20,511 nt of DNA from Ettlia oleoabundans (taxonomy: Eukaryota; Chlorophyta; Chlorophyceae; Chlamydomonadales): positions 1 to 20,511 of the forward strand of contig JAAMXP010000011.1 of the NCBI GenBank assembly GCA_019693395.1, read 5' to 3'. The notes under the pieces are model-generated. The model saw only the letters and a program-made list of their open reading frames with translations. It was not told the origin of the DNA and ran no database searches. A program made the translations under genes and the position numbers. This document shows positions 1-12,244 of the stretch, in pieces. Numbering within the stretch: the stretch's first letter is position 1; the number at the start of each line of letters is the position of its first letter.

Positions 1-36
1 CGGCGGCGGCGGCGCGGGGCGGGGCGGCGGCGGCAA
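1..36. repeat. CGG/GGGGC-rich simple repeat at window edge
   Basis: GGC/CGG triplets with an interruption of GGGGCGGGGC. It lies inside the intron of RPN11 that follows exon 4 (on the minus strand it reads CCG/GCC). No coding role is visible. Such a tract often marks an assembly edge, which would explain why the remaining RPN11 exons are missing here. Confidence 0.8.
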
Positions 37-312
37 ATAGAATGCCAATCGCATAAGACAGGAACGGTGCAGATTTGCTGGGGGAGTATAAGAAGTTGGC
101 AGGTAGATCCAGGTCAGTGGCAAGAAGGGATAGTGCAGAGCTGAGCCACATGAAGCAGCCCAGAAAACCCCCACAAAGCAGCCCAGAAAATCCGCTAGAT
201 GGTGGCATTTTCTGGCTGGCAGCTGGCAGGGGTTGCGACTGCAAAACCTCAAACAATGCACTGGGGCTGTCTGTGGGCACTTCCTGGACAAACACATTGT
301 TCGGCGACGAAC

Positions 313-1750
<1,438 letters not shown>

Positions 1751-2256
1751 GACTGATCACCGGCGGGAACCGGCCGGCGGTCGCTAGCTTACGCAGCTGC
1801 CGATCGCACCGCTTGCTGTGAACTGTGATCGGTGGCGCAGTAGTGGGGCAAGCCACCTGCTACTAGATTTCAGGAAACAACGACGTTTGCACGACAGCGG
1901 CGAGCAATGGCTGCCGTGTGTCTCTGGCATTCTGAGCCCGGGCACTACGCCCCGTGTACTTCTGACGGAAGACTGCTCGCCTGATTGTCGAAACAAAGTG
2001 CGGCCGGTCCCGGGACTTTAGCACATGACCATATGGCCAACTATCAATCCCAGCAGCGTCGCTTCTTCCGCCCAGTCACCCTTGGACCCAACTCACGACC
2101 GACGCTGGGCCCCCCAGGGGCCTCAATTGCGGCTTGGACGGTGTTGTCTCTTTATAACGCGACGTCAAGCGTCCTTAGTGAGAGGCTGCGGGGCGCCTCC
2201 TGTTGCCGCCAGAGGTTGTACGCGGTTGTTTGTGCGAGAGGAGCACGGCGGGCAAC
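1751..2256. promoter_or_regulatory. Divergent promoter region, RPN11 / FAP337-like gene
   Basis: 506 bp separate the two start codons and hold no convincing gene. A TATA-like TTTATAA lies at 2151-2157, about 100 bp ahead of the plus-strand ATG at 2257, at a plausible distance for a transcription start near 2180. No comparable element was recognised for the RPN11 side. Assignment as a shared promoter is inferred from the head-to-head layout. Confidence 0.5.
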
Positions 2257-5200
2257 ATGGGCGAATATGAGATCAACCTGGAGAACCTGGTGAAGATGAA
2301 GCGGGTGTTTGAGGTGCGGAGTGCATGACAATGCTGCTTGCAAGCTGTGTTCAGCCTTGCTTGGCGGCAGAAGCAAAGCTTCTGCGTGTGTTGGCAGTTG
2401 TAGCACTCATTCTCCCTTGAGCCTTGGAATAGGAGGCGGATGAGGATGGAAGTGGGGAGCTGGACCCAGATGAGTTTTACAAAAAGCTTGGGCCCTTTTT
2501 GGGGCAGGGGCTTACGGAAACTCAAGTGGCGCAGCTGTTCATGCGCATCGACGCAGATTGCGGCAGCACCATTGACTGGGAGGTGGGTGCTGTCAGAAGC
2601 AGCAGGAAGAAACAGAAGGAAAGAAAGATTACGCCATTGGGCGCTGAGTTGGGGAAGCCAACAGAGGAACAGCCCCAAGAGGGCCACCCTTGCTGGTTAT
2701 CATGCCCACGCTGGACTTGGGCAGCGGCAGAAAGAAGGTCACAGCTTTCTTCATGGCAACTGGGGTGGCGTTTCCAGGTCTGAGGCAACTATTGGTGTTG
2801 CTAAATGCTTCAAACTTGGGTATCCGCAGCCACAACCTGTGCGATATGGGCACGATGCACGTAGGAGAACTCCCCCCCCCTGCCTGCGTGTCTGCTTGTT
2901 TCCTGTGCTGCAGGAATTCACCAACTACTTCTTCCTGCAACGAGCAGCCACAAACACCGCTGAGAGCGGTACCGATTGGCACCTGCACCCCCAGGTAAAG
3001 CGGGCAGGCAGAGGAGTTTGAGCAGCAGGTGACCAGAGGCCCCCTCTGCAATCGGCAGCGTCACCAACCACAGCCTTCTGCTGCTGCTGGACTGCCCTGG
3101 ACTGCACTCAGACTGCCACCCTGCCACACCCTGCCTCCTGCCACTGCTGGACTGCACATCCTGCCTCCTGCTCCTTCTTCCCTCACTCCCTCCATCATCC
3201 CTGCCGCCAATCAGCAGGACTTCTGGCGTAAGGAGTGGCGCGGTACGAGCCATAAGGAGGCGGTGGATAGGGTGTACTGCTGTACTTCACTGGATCAGTA
3301 CATCACCGGCGGGCGGGGAGGGCAGCTCAAGTGGGTGCTTTGTCGGTCTGACTGGCAAAAGGAAACAGACAGAGTTGCCCTTGGGCATGAACTGGGAATG
3401 AATCGGCAAAGCCAGTAGAAAGTGTGCCTTACGGGCTGCCCCTTGATGGCTACCATGATTTGGGTGTGACTGCCGTGATGGATGCTTGGCCTTGGCTGCC
3501 TGGCTGCCAGTCCCCAGCCGTGGCAGGCATTGTGGGAATGGCCGGGCCCAAAAACAATACCTACAGTGTTTGGTGAAAACTGGCTCCTGCATTACGATTT
3601 GGGCTGGCCTGGCGACGATGCCATGAAACGTAACTGTCTGCTGTGCAGGGTGTGGAATGCCGACAACCTCGCTCTGATGCAGACGATCTCCAATGGCACA
3701 GGCTGGATCACAGACTGCACCATGCTGGAGGCTTATACGGCAAAGAAACTCGTGGTGGCATCTCAGGACCGGACGGTGATTTGTTGAATGGGAAAGGTTC
3801 ATCTCAGTGAATTGTTAGGTGGAGAAGGAAGGTCGAGCATGGTGCCGTGGCTATAAGCATTCCGGATGAGGCATGCAGCCCAGTGCTGTTAAGCAGCCCA
3901 CAACAGACATTACCTGGTCCCATGTGGCATGTCTCCTTTGCCTGCTGGCCCGGTTTGAGCCTGCGACATGCTCCCCTCAAGCAGGCATATGTTGTGCTGC
4001 GGCTGCGGCCTCCACCCCTGCAGATCAGCTTCTACGATGCGATGCGGTCAGGCTACGGCCACAGCGGGCGCCTGATCTGCCACGGCTCTATGGGACCGCC
4101 GCTATGCCTGGCGCAGCTGGAAAGGGAGCGGGAGTCCAGCGGTCACTCCTTCCCACGGATGGTGTGGGGAGATACGGGTAAGCTGGCTGGCAGCACAGTC
4201 TGCCTTTACAATGCCACATCAGCTTCCGGACCCCCACCCCCACTCACCCCCCCTCCTTCGCGCCTCCGCCCACCACCACTACCACCATCACCACCCATCC
4301 ACCCAGCTGACCAGCTCTCCTGTGCTTCGCTACAACCTGGGACCACACTTGTTGGGAAAGAAAGGATGGCCCTTCTATGATCCATCTGCATTGCAGAGGG
4401 CGCTGTGATGCTGCTCAAGTGTGACCCCCCGGTGCTGCCCACACCGCGACATCTGATTCCCAGGCAGGACTTTGAGGTGCTGCACACGGGGCACAAAGAC
4501 TGGGTCACGCACCTGCAGCACATCCAAGGTGGGAGCTAGCAAGAAGGCTCAACCAGGGACCATGGCAGTATGCAGTGAAACATCCTGCCAGGTTGCTTGG
4601 TCTACTTGTCCTATTGGCTTGAGTCGGCTAGTTTTGGCCAAACGCCTGCTGTCTTGCACCGCCAAGTGCGGATTGGAGCCCTGTCCGCAAGCCTAGCTCT
4701 TCGCCCTGTGCATCTGCCGTGCCGGTTTCCCTAAGATTGCAAGCTGCAGTGCCGCTCATTAGGTCCCTGGGTTGACTCCATCATGCTTTGTCGACCACTG
4801 CAGCGGTGGGGCTGGTCAGCAGCTCCCTAGACTCCACGCTTTGCATGCTGGACCTGGAACGAGGCAAGGTGAGCGCCACAGTGGCGCTGCACCGTAAGGG
4901 CGTGCGCTGCTTCGGGCACAGCCGCGCCTTTTCACTGGTGGCCAGGTGCGGTTGTAGAGGAGTGTGGTGGGCTGGCTGGGCTGGGTGTGTGTGTGATGGT
5001 GTCGCAGTGCGCTGCCCTTCCTGGCGCCCAAGCAGCCCTTGTCAGCCGCTCAACGCTGTGCACGCCCGCTGCATGCCTGCTTGCTGCAGCGGTGGAGTCG
5101 AGCGCAGCGTGCTACTGTGGCAGCCCAAGGGCAACGTAACAAGGGCGGTTGGGGAGCTGCCAGGTCATTCAGGGGGCATTCAGCAGCTGGTGGTGGCGGA

Positions 5201-8200
5201 TGAGCAGAGCCAGGTGGGGACACTGGCCGGATGGCCTCTTGCGACCAGGTGCCTGCTTGACTTCTTCGCTCCTGGAGTGCTCATTGCGTGTTTGTCATTG
5301 CGTGTGGGGTCGTGCCCCTCTGGCTGGATGTTGGCATTGCTGCTGAAACATGAGTTTGCAGTGAGCAGGGGCTTGCCTCGCGAATGCCAGTCGGGGGACT
5401 GCAGAATTCGCGCCTGCATCAAGGTCTGCTGTTCATGCTAAGCAGACCATCACTCTTAGCGATGACCACGTGGTGCGGTTGTGGGACCTGCGGAACCACA
5501 AGTGCTTGCAGACCATCAGCAGCACGGGTGAGAAGCGCCCACGTCTTTGGTTATGAGATATGTTGATCGTGCCTTTGCTGCCAAGGGACTTCTGGCCTGG
5601 GAATCATCAGCATCTCAGTGCATGCTTCGATGACGATCTGTCAGCAGCGCAGGGCTGCGGTCTGGCTTCCTGGCTGCAACAACACCCTCTTCGTTGCTGT
5701 AGACTGGCTGCACAGGGAGGACAGCAGGCCTATGGCAATGTGCTACGACAGCTGGAGGCAGCGCCTCATTTGGTGAGTACCTAGTCGTTTTTCACAAGCT
5801 CAACGCCGGAAAGTGTCAGATCACGTTAACAGCGCCCTACTGCTTGGCATTTGTAGGGAGCGCAGGCAGGTTGCTGCTAACTCTGCCGTGAGCCCTCCAC
5901 TGCCCTCCCCTGCCCTCCCTCCCTGCCAATGTTCCTACCCTCCCTTACTGCCTGCCACCCTCCGCCTGCAGCGCCACCCAGCTCCCATCTGTGTGGAGCC
6001 ATCGCCCCGCTGAGGTGGAGCGCCAGCATGATTCCCGCCTCGTGGGAGCGCTCTACAACTCAACCTTCAGCATGGTAGGTAAAAGTCAGCAACAAGACAA
6101 GGATGTTACCCAAGATTGACAGTCATCAGCTGATCCTTTGGCGCAGTGTGTTCAAACTCGATGTTTTGAGCCGATGTGGCATGCAGCTGGTGCCGCCAAC
6201 TAGGGCAGCTCCCTGCTTTATTGCTGGTAAATTCAATTCATTTGTGCTGCTTTCTGCCTATTCGAACCCAGCCTGTTGGAAGCCTTTGGGGGCTACCTGA
6301 AGGGTTTTTTCTGCAGATACAGACTCTCAAACCTTTTCAGGCTTTTCTCAGCCCCTGTACAAAGTCTCCTTGCACCAGTTCCCTGCATGACCGCCTCGCA
6401 GGTGGTAAGCGGCGACGAGGCTGGCACCATATGCCTGTGGAACCTTCAAAACGGGAGGCGAGAGGGCGGCTTCTCCTTCCTTGCTCGCCCCGCTTCTTCC
6501 GCCACCCGTTCAGCCGCTGCAAGTGCCCAGCTAGGAGCCGGGCGGGGGGCGGGGGGAACCCACTCAGTGCCGAAGCTCACAGCGTTGGCGTTTGATGCCA
6601 ACCAGCGGCGCTTGCTGACTGCCAGTGACTGTGGGGAGGTGAAGATGTGGAACTTCAACAGCGGAGCTGTGCTGCGGCAGTTTGTGCACCGGGAGGGAGC
6701 AAAAGAGATCACCGCCGTGGCGTTTGTGCAGCAGACTTGGCCCCAAGAGGAGGAGGAGGAGGAGGAGGAGGAGGAGGAGGGGGGAGATCGTGCAGAGGTG
6801 CAGGAGGGTAGGGGGGAAGATGGCGATCCAGACGACGAGGCGTTAGTTCAGCAGCAGCTGGGTGCTGCCGGGGCGGCTGCAATAGAAGGTGGAGGAGGTG
6901 ATTTCATAGATGGCTGCAGCAGCAGTGGAGGAGCACACCAGTGCATGGGTGTTGCTGCTGACGCAGAAGGCGGCTCTGATCCGTCACAACACGCTATGCT
7001 CAGCGTGCAGCATGCACAGCAGATTGCCCTTGCCTGCCAGCACCAGAAACCCCTGGCAGCCCAGGCATCAACTGCCAGCAGTGAGAGCAGCAGCAGCAGC
7101 GAGGTCGCTGGCAGCACCAACATTGTGCTTGCGACGGGGTGGAGTCGCAACCTGTGTGTGTGGGAGGAAGGCGAGGAGGCACTCTGCAGCCAGTACCGGC
7201 GGTTGAGGGGGCACCAGGCGGATGTGCTGAGCCTGGCGATGCTAAACTCCGATGTGGCTGCTACAGGTGGGTGGGCAGTTGAGTTCGTTAATGGGCTTCA
7301 AAACGGCAGTGGGAAAAGAAATGACTGCAGCTAAGAGAGTGAGAAAACAAACAGTCAGCTAGGCAGCTGTGGGAGGACTGCCACTGAAGCCAGCCGTGCA
7401 AGGGACTGCCACGCCCTTCCACAGAGCTCCAACCACTTCAGCTCCTACTTAGCCTTGGCAGGAGGCACGTTCCCTGCTGTGCTGCCGCTACAACCTGTTC
7501 AAGCTGGGTGTTCGCCCATCTGCAGGTGACTACGAGGGAGAGATGAGGGTGTGGCACTTCCCCAGCGGCACCTGTCTGGCAGCATTCAGCTACGGGGGCC
7601 CTCAGTTTGGGCGCGCGGTGCGCCAGCTCAGCTGGCTGCCGGCAGCTGCAGGGAGCCCCTGCGGTACCGCGCCGTTGCTGCTAGCATGTGGGGGGGATGG
7701 CGGCCTACACGTGTGGCGGGTTTGCCTGCCTGCTAGCGCAAACGGCTGCCCAGCCACTGCAAAAGATTCCGCCGTGGCAGCAGCTGCTGGGGGCGGGTGC
7801 AAGGGAGGTGCAACAACAAGCGAAGTAGCAGCAACGGCATGCTGCACTTTGGTTGCGCGCATTGCCGCCGTGCACCGACCGCAGGATTGCATCACAGCGC
7901 TGCGGGTGGATGCCGCCCGGCAGAGGCTGTGGACAGGGGACAGCTCGGGCCACGTGGCATGCTGGGATGTGTCAGCGCTGCACAGCGCAGCAGTCATAGC
8001 AGCCACAGCAGGCATAGACACTTGCCCTCAGGAGGCAGCACACCAGGGTGCTCGGCCCCACTGGTGCCCCGCACACTGTCAGGCTGGTGCAGAGGAAGAG
8101 CCGGCCAAGGAGGGTCCCCTAAAAGTCCCACAGCGGCCGGCCGGCTGGTTTGCTGGAAATGATGGGACAGCGAAGCACGGAGGTTCAATGCCCCCGCAGC

Positions 8201-9724
8201 GGCTGGCCCATTGGCGTGCTGCCGAGGTGGCAGTCGTGAGCCTGGAGGTGGTTGAGGCCGGACAGAGCCTGCTGCTGCTGGTGGGGGTACAGGACGCGTC
8301 CATCAGCGTTTGGACACAGCAGGTGAGGGAGTCGGGAGTTCGTGGGACGTTTTTGGGAAGGAACAATGGGATGACTCACTTTGCTTGTGGGTGCAAAGTG
8401 CTGCTCTCACACAGACGGGCAGAGTTGACCGGTGCGAAGTCAATCGCACCCTGCCCAGATCCAGTAGGGCCTAAGTAGCGGGGTTATGTAACACACCATC
8501 ACCCTGCTGCACCACACCAAGTTCCTGCCTGTTCACCACTGGCAGAGAAAATATTCTGTCACCCTGCTTTGCCTGTTCATAAATCTCTCTCCGCCTGCCA
8601 CCCTTGTTCGCCTGTGGCTTGCATGCAGGGTGGCCTTGTGGGTTGGTTTGGAAAGCACAGCTGGGACTTGGAGGATGCCAGCACCTGGCAGGACCCAGAA
8701 GGGCATGCAGTACCGCCGGTACTGCCTGCAGAAGCTAGCGGCACCAACCTGACTCGACGGGAGATCACAACGCACGAGCCGTGCGGGACAAGCTGGGTGC
8801 CGCTGGCAGACGGCCAGGGAGGCTCCTTCAGCACCCAGCAACCCCGGTATGTCTGCAACAGCCGCCCAGGCACGTCCAGCAGCCAGCAGGCCAGCGAAGT
8901 GGCTAGTGAGGCGGCAGAGGCTCTGACTCAACCCAGCACGGTGCCGCAGGGTGCATGGACTGCCACGGCTGCAGATGTACCGGTAGCCGTACCTCAAAAA
9001 GGTGCAGCCAGCGCCTGCGGCAGGGGCAGTACCTGCTGCAGTACGACCACACCTCAGGCTGACACAGCAAGGTTGCAGCAGCGAGGAGCAGAAAATGCAG
9101 ACATCCCCGCAGCGTTGGAAGCGGTACAGGAGCATACGCCGTTGTTTTCAGCAGCAGCGTCCGCGGCGCGACAGTACTTGTCAGCAGGCTCTTCAGGTGC
9201 ACGCCTGGCAGCGATGGCTGCAGAGGCGGCGGCTGCCAAGGCAGATGGTTGGAGCATACCAATTCATATACAGGCACACTCATTGCTGCAGCTGCAGAGC
9301 ATGGCGGAGGTGCCACCGCTGGGCACAGGTCAGTCTTGTGTGCTGGAGAGATGAGGTTGAGGGGTATGCTCAGGCTTCTGATATGCCAACCCTCAGCTGC
9401 CATGCAACTCTTCGTGCAGAGAATGCAACCGTTGAGAATGCATTGTTGTTGCCTTATGCTTCCGCTTCTCCACTGCATCTTAACAGCCGCCCCCCTCATT
9501 CTGTGCAACCCTGTGCAGTATGTGGCTCATCCAAGAGCTGTCGGCGAGACAGTGCTGAAGAGCGCTGTAGCAGCGTCACCCCTCCACACACCTCAGGCAT
9601 CAGGAGCAGTGCTGCCCAAAACATCAGCAGTGCTGCCCCAATCATAGCTGCAGTTTTGGGGCAGGCATCTACAGCAATCGGGCAACGTGGCGCACACCAG
9701 CAGCAGGGCGATGGCAGCAGCTAG
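2257..9724 (+). CDS. EF-hand and WD-repeat protein of the ciliary FAP337/CFAP337 (WDR49/WDR64) type
   Basis: Sixteen exons: 2257-2313, 2433-2582, 2914-2994, 3218-3330, 3649-3775, 4024-4177, 4397-4528, 4804-4945, 5090-5213, 5446-5527, 5703-5772, 5972-6074, 6402-7266, 7526-8322, 8629-9328, 9519-9724. The sum is 3903 nt, 1300 residues plus TAG, with phase kept at every junction. Two EF-hands come first: loop 22-33 (D-E-D-G-S-G-E-L-D-P-D-E) and a weaker loop 59-70, whose last Glu falls across the exon 2/3 junction. WD repeats follow from about residue 105 to 1000, for example LVVASQDRTISFYD across exons 5/6, SDDHVVRLWDLRNH, VVSGDEAGTICLWNL and LVGVQDASISVW. The motif LVGALYN ahead of the sixth-seventh blades is typical of WDR49/WDR64. 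A Glu tract and about 120-residue insert sit inside one blade, and the last 280 or so residues are Ala/Ser/Gln-rich. Family knowledge: FAP337 is axonemal and linked with FAP57 and inner dynein arms. The exact paralogue is not certain. If the last intron is retained the protein stops at 9354. Confidence 0.87.
6747..6779 (+). repeat. GAG microsatellite coding for eleven Glu residues
   Basis: Eleven GAG codons in a row inside exon 13 of the FAP337-like gene (residues 561-571). They open an acidic, then Gly/Ala/Gln/Ser-rich insert running to about residue 682. Triplet length changes would keep the frame, so the tract is likely polymorphic. Confidence 0.9.
8431..8450. repeat. 7-bp inverted repeat in intron 14 of the FAP337-like gene
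   Basis: GGTGCGA and TCGCACC are exact reverse complements around a 6-nt loop. The hairpin abuts the dispersed repeat that starts at 8450, so it may be part of the same element, although the second copy near 19 kb lacks it. Confidence 0.6.
8450..8498 (+). repeat. Dispersed intronic repeat, copy 1
   Basis: Lies in intron 14 (8323-8628) of the FAP337-like gene. Positions 8468-8496 (29 nt) are identical to the reverse complement of 19098-19126. The preceding 18 nt also align with a few mismatches and a one-base indel. The shared core contains TGTAA, the green-algal polyadenylation signal, in the sense direction of the host gene. Confidence 0.85.
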
Positions 9725-10551
9725 GACGGCGGCGGGGAAGGAATGTCACCAGTGCCGCTATGCTCATCAGGGCACGCACAGAGTTACACCACCGCTAATG
9801 TTACCAACACACTGTGAATCAAAGCACTGCAGTTGCAATCTTACCAACACACTGTGAATCAAAGCACTGCAGTTGCAATCTTACCAACACACTGTGAATC
9901 AAAGCACTGCAGTTGCAATCTGAAAGCAGTTTCTGGCTGAAGAAGGGACTGCAAAGAGAGTGCGAAGGGAAAGTGGTGTGGCGGATGCATTTGGGCAAGA
10001 GTGGTTGCAGCAGGGAGCAAGCAAGTTGTGATGTCAACGGCTACCTTCCACCACAGCAGCCATCTCGTCAGTACACTCAACAGGCGCCACACGGACTGGT
10101 GGAAGCTGCTGCATAATAGCTCTCGCCCTTCATCTCGCTAAGCAGGCAGGAAGGCAGGCAGCAACATTGAGCGGGTTCAAGGAGGCAGCGGGAAGCGAGC
10201 AAGACAGAAAATTGAAGGGGATGGCATGGAGGAGGTTTGAGGAGGGCATAGAGGCTAGCTAAAATAATGCAGACATTGTTTCATTGCGCGGCACATTGTT
10301 GGAGGAGGGTGTGTTAGGGGATGAGGGGCGTTATAACCAAGCGGCTACGGCCAAAGAGAAATCAAGGGTTGGGCACTGGGAGAGTGACGGAGGCGGATGA
10401 ACTGCGTGCAAGCGCCGATCGCAGCTCACTATGGCAATATCGAGCGTGACTGCCTCGATCCCAAGCAGCAATGGACAGGACCAAAAACAGCGCCTGCCTG
10501 GTTGCCGCCCGCGGCTGCTTATGACAAAGTGGAATGCCCTCTCCAAAACCC
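9725..10551. other. Convergent intergenic region
   Basis: Between the stop codon of the FAP337-like gene (plus) and that of thioredoxin x (minus), so it holds both 3' UTRs. Apart from the 3 x 40 bp tandem array at 9801-9920 I see no gene, RNA or clear polyadenylation signal. I did not find TGTAA for either gene here, so the transcript ends are undefined. Confidence 0.6.
9801..9920. repeat. Perfect 3 x 40 bp tandem repeat
   Basis: Three identical 40-nt units start at 9801, 9841 and 9881 (each begins TTACCAACAC and ends AGTTGCAATC). There are no spacers between units. It starts 77 nt after the FAP337-like stop codon, so it probably lies in that gene's 3' UTR. Identity of all copies indicates a recent expansion or homogenisation. 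Confidence 0.97.
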
Positions 10552-11878
10552 TCACACTTGGGCGGGTGTGACGATGCCGTGGCTGGCCAGGTATTCTATC
10601 AGCTGCTTCTTTGGCATGGCCCCCTCTGACAGGCTCCCCTCCACAAGCTGCCCGTCCCGGAAAACCAGGAAGCAAGGCAGGCCATACACCTGCGCCACGG
10701 GCATAGGAATGGAAGAAAGAGATCATGCGCTGCAGTGTTACTGAATAACCAGGCTGCAGATGGTGGCTGCCAGAGGCTAGCTAGCACGTAGAAGACCTGA
10801 CAACTCTGACCGCTTCGCCTCAGCTGCTATAACGAGCATGGGTTTGTGCTGCCTTGTGCGGCTAGTCATACATCTGTTGCAGACCAGGGGCTAATTGCGG
10901 TACAGCGGTACTGCCACACCTTGTACTTCTCGATCAGGGCGGGGTTGGGATCAGCCTCTATCTTTACCACCTTGAGTGTGCTGCCATATTCCTGCACGCA
11001 GCATAACAACGAGAGCTTAAACCGATATGCACTTCATAGCATAACCACAAGAGAGCTGCTATATAAAGTTATATATTTTCTGCACATCCGGTGCATATTA
11101 TCGCAGCACATGGCACCTCCTTGGTGCCTGGCTTTCCCCCCAAGCCACAGGCACCAACGCAAGTAGGCCACACGCGGCGCAGAGGCAATTTGCGGAACAG
11201 GGTTTGCCACGCAATGCAAGTGACATTACCAACCATCGTGCTGCCCAGCCGCCCAGCAAGCAGCCGCCGCGCCCCGCACCTTCTCTGCCCAGTCCATCAG
11301 CGGCGACATGAGCTTGCAAGGGCCACACCAGGTGGCCCACACATCAACCAGCACAGGCACCTCCGACTGCATTGAACACAAGTGGCGAGGCAGTGGTCGG
11401 CACCACCGAGTACTTTGCAGCTACTGTTGTGCAGTGTAGTGAGCGGCGCACAGACCGCTGTCCATCAAAGCGCGAAGTGCCATGAGAAGAAAGGAATTGT
11501 GAGGTGAGACCAACCAAAGAGCAAAAGACAGCTTCATTCCCCAGCATAGGTTCAAGCAGTGCATTTTTGGTGGGTGCTGAAGTGCGGCGACACAAGCACC
11601 CTGTGAGTCAGCCCCTCACGCAGTTGAGCCTTGACCGGCGGGTGATGCCTCACCTTGAGCACTTCCTGCTCAAAAGTGGCCTCTGTGACGTCCAACACAG
11701 CCTTTACACAGGTCAAGTGCCTACGGCCGGCAAGCCGGCCGCCGGCTGCTAGAACCCTGCTGCCTTGTGTGCGGCGCAAGAGCGCGGCTGCGAGGCGGGG
11801 GCGGCCTGCCGCTGGTGCTGCTGCACGGCCGCTGCTGCTGATGGCGCTGAACGCCAAGGGGCATGTGGCGGCGGCCAT
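10552..11878 (-). CDS. TRXX: Plastid thioredoxin x
   Basis: Thioredoxin x is a chloroplast stroma disulfide reductase known in plants as an electron donor to 2-Cys peroxiredoxin. Exons on the minus strand are 11878-11654, 11366-11280, 10991-10920 and 10689-10552, all phase 0, giving 173 residues and TGA. Residues 1 to about 60 are Ala/Arg/Ser-rich without acidic residues, as in a chloroplast transit peptide. An open frame continues upstream to an ATG at 12109, but the start at 11878 gives the normal length. The active site WCGPC is at residues 88-92 after [26 protein letters not shown] and EKYKVYGLP follow, then [13 protein letters not shown]. The pattern EYG..., NP.LI and EGA matches thioredoxin x better than y, m or f. 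The cis-proline Pro133 is followed by Cys134 where Thr or His is usual. The gene faces the DAC gene head to head. Confidence 0.92.
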
Positions 11879-12244
11879 GTCGGACGATGAACGAGCAGTG
11901 ACGGCGCGCGGCGGCGTAGGAGTTTTGCAAGGGTGGTTCGGTCGAAGGCGGCCTGAGCACGACAAACGCCTTGCAGCAACTGTGCAAGGATCAACCACAC
12001 AATGAGCGAATAGGCTGGATGGCTTGAAGAGTCTGAGGAGCTCTCCCGAGACGGAAGGAAGCCTACGTGGCCACGGCGCTTGAAAGGCGGGTTTCTGCAA
12101 TCTGATCAACGCGCATTGACGACACCCACGGTCATTTCACTGGACCTGGCGGTGCAAGTTGCCAACAACCCCTTTGCGCTCGGCCATAGCTTTTCTCTTA
12201 GCTTGGCCGTGCTTTTAGTTTAAATCGGTGCCTCAGAACAACAG
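11879..12244. promoter_or_regulatory. Divergent promoter region, thioredoxin x / DAC
   Basis: 366 bp separate two start codons of oppositely transcribed plastid-protein genes. No TATA box was recognised. Open frames crossing it are extensions of the thioredoxin frame and are not supported. Shared control, for instance by light or redox state, is an inference from layout and product location only. Confidence 0.5.

Noticed and set aside
2440..3021. 193-codon plus-strand open frame
   Set aside because: It overlaps exons 2 and 3 of the FAP337-like gene in a different frame and gives no recognisable domain. The spliced frame gives EF-hands.
3847..4380. 177-codon plus-strand open frame
   Set aside because: It joins intron, exon 6 and a C-rich intron. 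Only the stretch 4024-4177 is coding, in the spliced frame.
9329..9354. Stop of the FAP337-like protein at 9354 (retained last intron)
   Set aside because: A good donor at 9329 and acceptor at 9518 join in phase to a 67-codon final exon. The shorter form remains possible as an alternative transcript.
9801..9920. Possible CRISPR array (three 40-bp repeats)
   Set aside because: The copies are directly joined with no spacers, there are no cas genes, and the window is eukaryotic nuclear DNA.
11879..12109. Upstream extension of thioredoxin x to an ATG at 12109
   Set aside because: It would add 77 residues ahead of a good transit peptide and consume most of the divergent promoter.
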